Shown piece by piece: positions 63,774-64,000 of a stretch of 64,000 nucleotides of DNA (the stretch's first letter is position 1; each line of letters opens with the position of its first letter). The stretch lies in the NCBI GenBank assembly GCA_041521345.1, contig JBGOHB010000010.1; one strand, 5' to 3'. The notes beneath the pieces were generated by a model. The model was not told the DNA's origin. It saw only the letters and a program-made list of their open reading frames with translations, and did no database searches. Made by a program: the position numbers and the translations under genes. Source of the DNA: Virgibacillus_N oceani_A (GTDB taxonomy: Bacteria; Bacillota; Bacilli; Bacillales; Amphibacillaceae).

Positions 63774-64000
63774 GGGGTCAGCTCCTTTTCCAATTGATGC
63801 TCCACTTTCACAAGGCTCTTTGTAAATCGTGCAACAAGCTCATCAATTTCTGACTTTGTAATCGTTAATGGAGGTGCTAAAATAACTGCGTGACTAGTTA
63901 AGTCGTCAACACCAGTATTGGCTGGATATACGAGTAAACATGCCTCAAAATTTGCCTGAACTATCCTTTTAACAACATCCGATGTTCGAGAAAAAGGAGC
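63770..64000 (-). CDS. yodT: Class III aminotransferase, C-terminal part, cut by the window edge (YodT-like)
   Basis: Only the last ~76 codons are inside the window. They read LLVYPANTGVDDLTSHAVIL, APPLTITKSEIDELVARFTK and end in EKELTP. The APPL.IT..EIDELV pattern is the usual end of class III (omega-type) aminotransferases. The stop overlaps the start of the CoA-transferase subunit A gene. The identity as YodT rests on the neighbours. Confidence 0.75.
   Translation of the reverse strand, partial: APFSRTSDVVKRIVQANFEACLLVYPANTGVDDLTSHAVILAPPLTITKSEIDELVARFTKSLVKVEHQLEKELTP

Noticed and set aside
1..64000. CRISPR arrays, rRNA and tRNA genes
   Set aside because: No regularly spaced repeats, no rRNA-like blocks and no cloverleaf with CCA-type ends were seen in the gaps; only eye inspection was possible.

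Overview
The window looks like a chromosomal segment of a low-GC, spore-former-type Bacillaceae, possibly of the halophilic Virgibacillus/Oceanobacillus/Lentibacillus group. This rests on AT-rich DNA, strong AGGAGG-type ribosome sites, sigma-A style promoters, a MetNI importer, a yodQRST-like catabolic set, TRAP-TAXI transport and very acidic lipoproteins. No tRNA, rRNA or CRISPR array was seen.

Layout. 1-4.8 kb (+): the end of metN, metI, then a crotonase, an FMN alpha-hydroxyacid oxidase and a class III CoA-transferase. 4.8-7.4 kb: worn ground with a frameshifted SEC-C gene, a DUF4064 membrane protein, a ctaA relic and a DUF1697 gene. 7.5-9.7 kb (-): phenylalanine dehydrogenase and the E1-alpha subunit of a 2-oxoacid dehydrogenase. 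9.8-10.5 kb: a non-coding, repeat-like stretch. 10.5-43.4 kb (-): one long PKS-NRPS operon. 43.8-44.5 kb (-): its Sfp-type phosphopantetheinyl transferase. 45.0-49.2 kb (+): a hotdog thioesterase and E1-beta, E2 and E3 of the 2-oxoacid dehydrogenase. 49.5-55.6 kb: housekeeping and relic genes (metal-dependent hydrolase, lipoprotein, ugd, a 51-aa ribbon-helix-helix protein, an MFS exporter). 55.7-60.7 kb: a TRAP-TAXI importer operon and an acetamidase/formamidase. 60.8-64 kb (-): etfA and IS21 relics, then yodQ/R/S/T-like genes.

The main find is the PKS-NRPS locus. In transcription order it encodes a type II thioesterase, a 3-hydroxyacyl-CoA dehydrogenase homologue, an FkbH-like glyceryl-loading enzyme, PKS ACP-KS-AT-DH-KR-ACP, a MacB-like ABC exporter, hybrid KS-AT-ACP-aminotransferase-C-A-PCP-E(first half), NRPS E(second half)-C-A-PCP-E-C-A-PCP-C, a discrete acyltransferase, a VNSL-type ACP and an FkbI-like acyl-ACP dehydrogenase. 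FkbH, the hydroxyacyl dehydrogenase, the ACP and the acyl-ACP dehydrogenase form the hydroxymalonyl-ACP pathway known from zwittermicin; the O-methyltransferase needed for methoxymalonyl-ACP is absent. The aminotransferase domain is of the iturin/mycosubtilin type and installs a beta-amine. Read by eye, the A-domain codes suggest Gly, Val/Ile-like and Phe. The inferred product is a short acyl chain carrying a beta-amino (possibly alpha-hydroxy-beta-amino) acid, followed by Gly, D-Val/Ile and Phe. No thioesterase domain ends the line; a divergent condensation domain does. The first epimerization domain is cut in two between two proteins, lacks its catalytic histidine and follows a Gly module, so it is probably dead.

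The cluster sits between two divergent arms (PheDH-E1alpha and thioesterase-E1beta-E2-E3) that probably work together in catabolism of phenylalanine or a related amino acid. A perfect 16-bp inverted repeat lies near each edge of the cluster.
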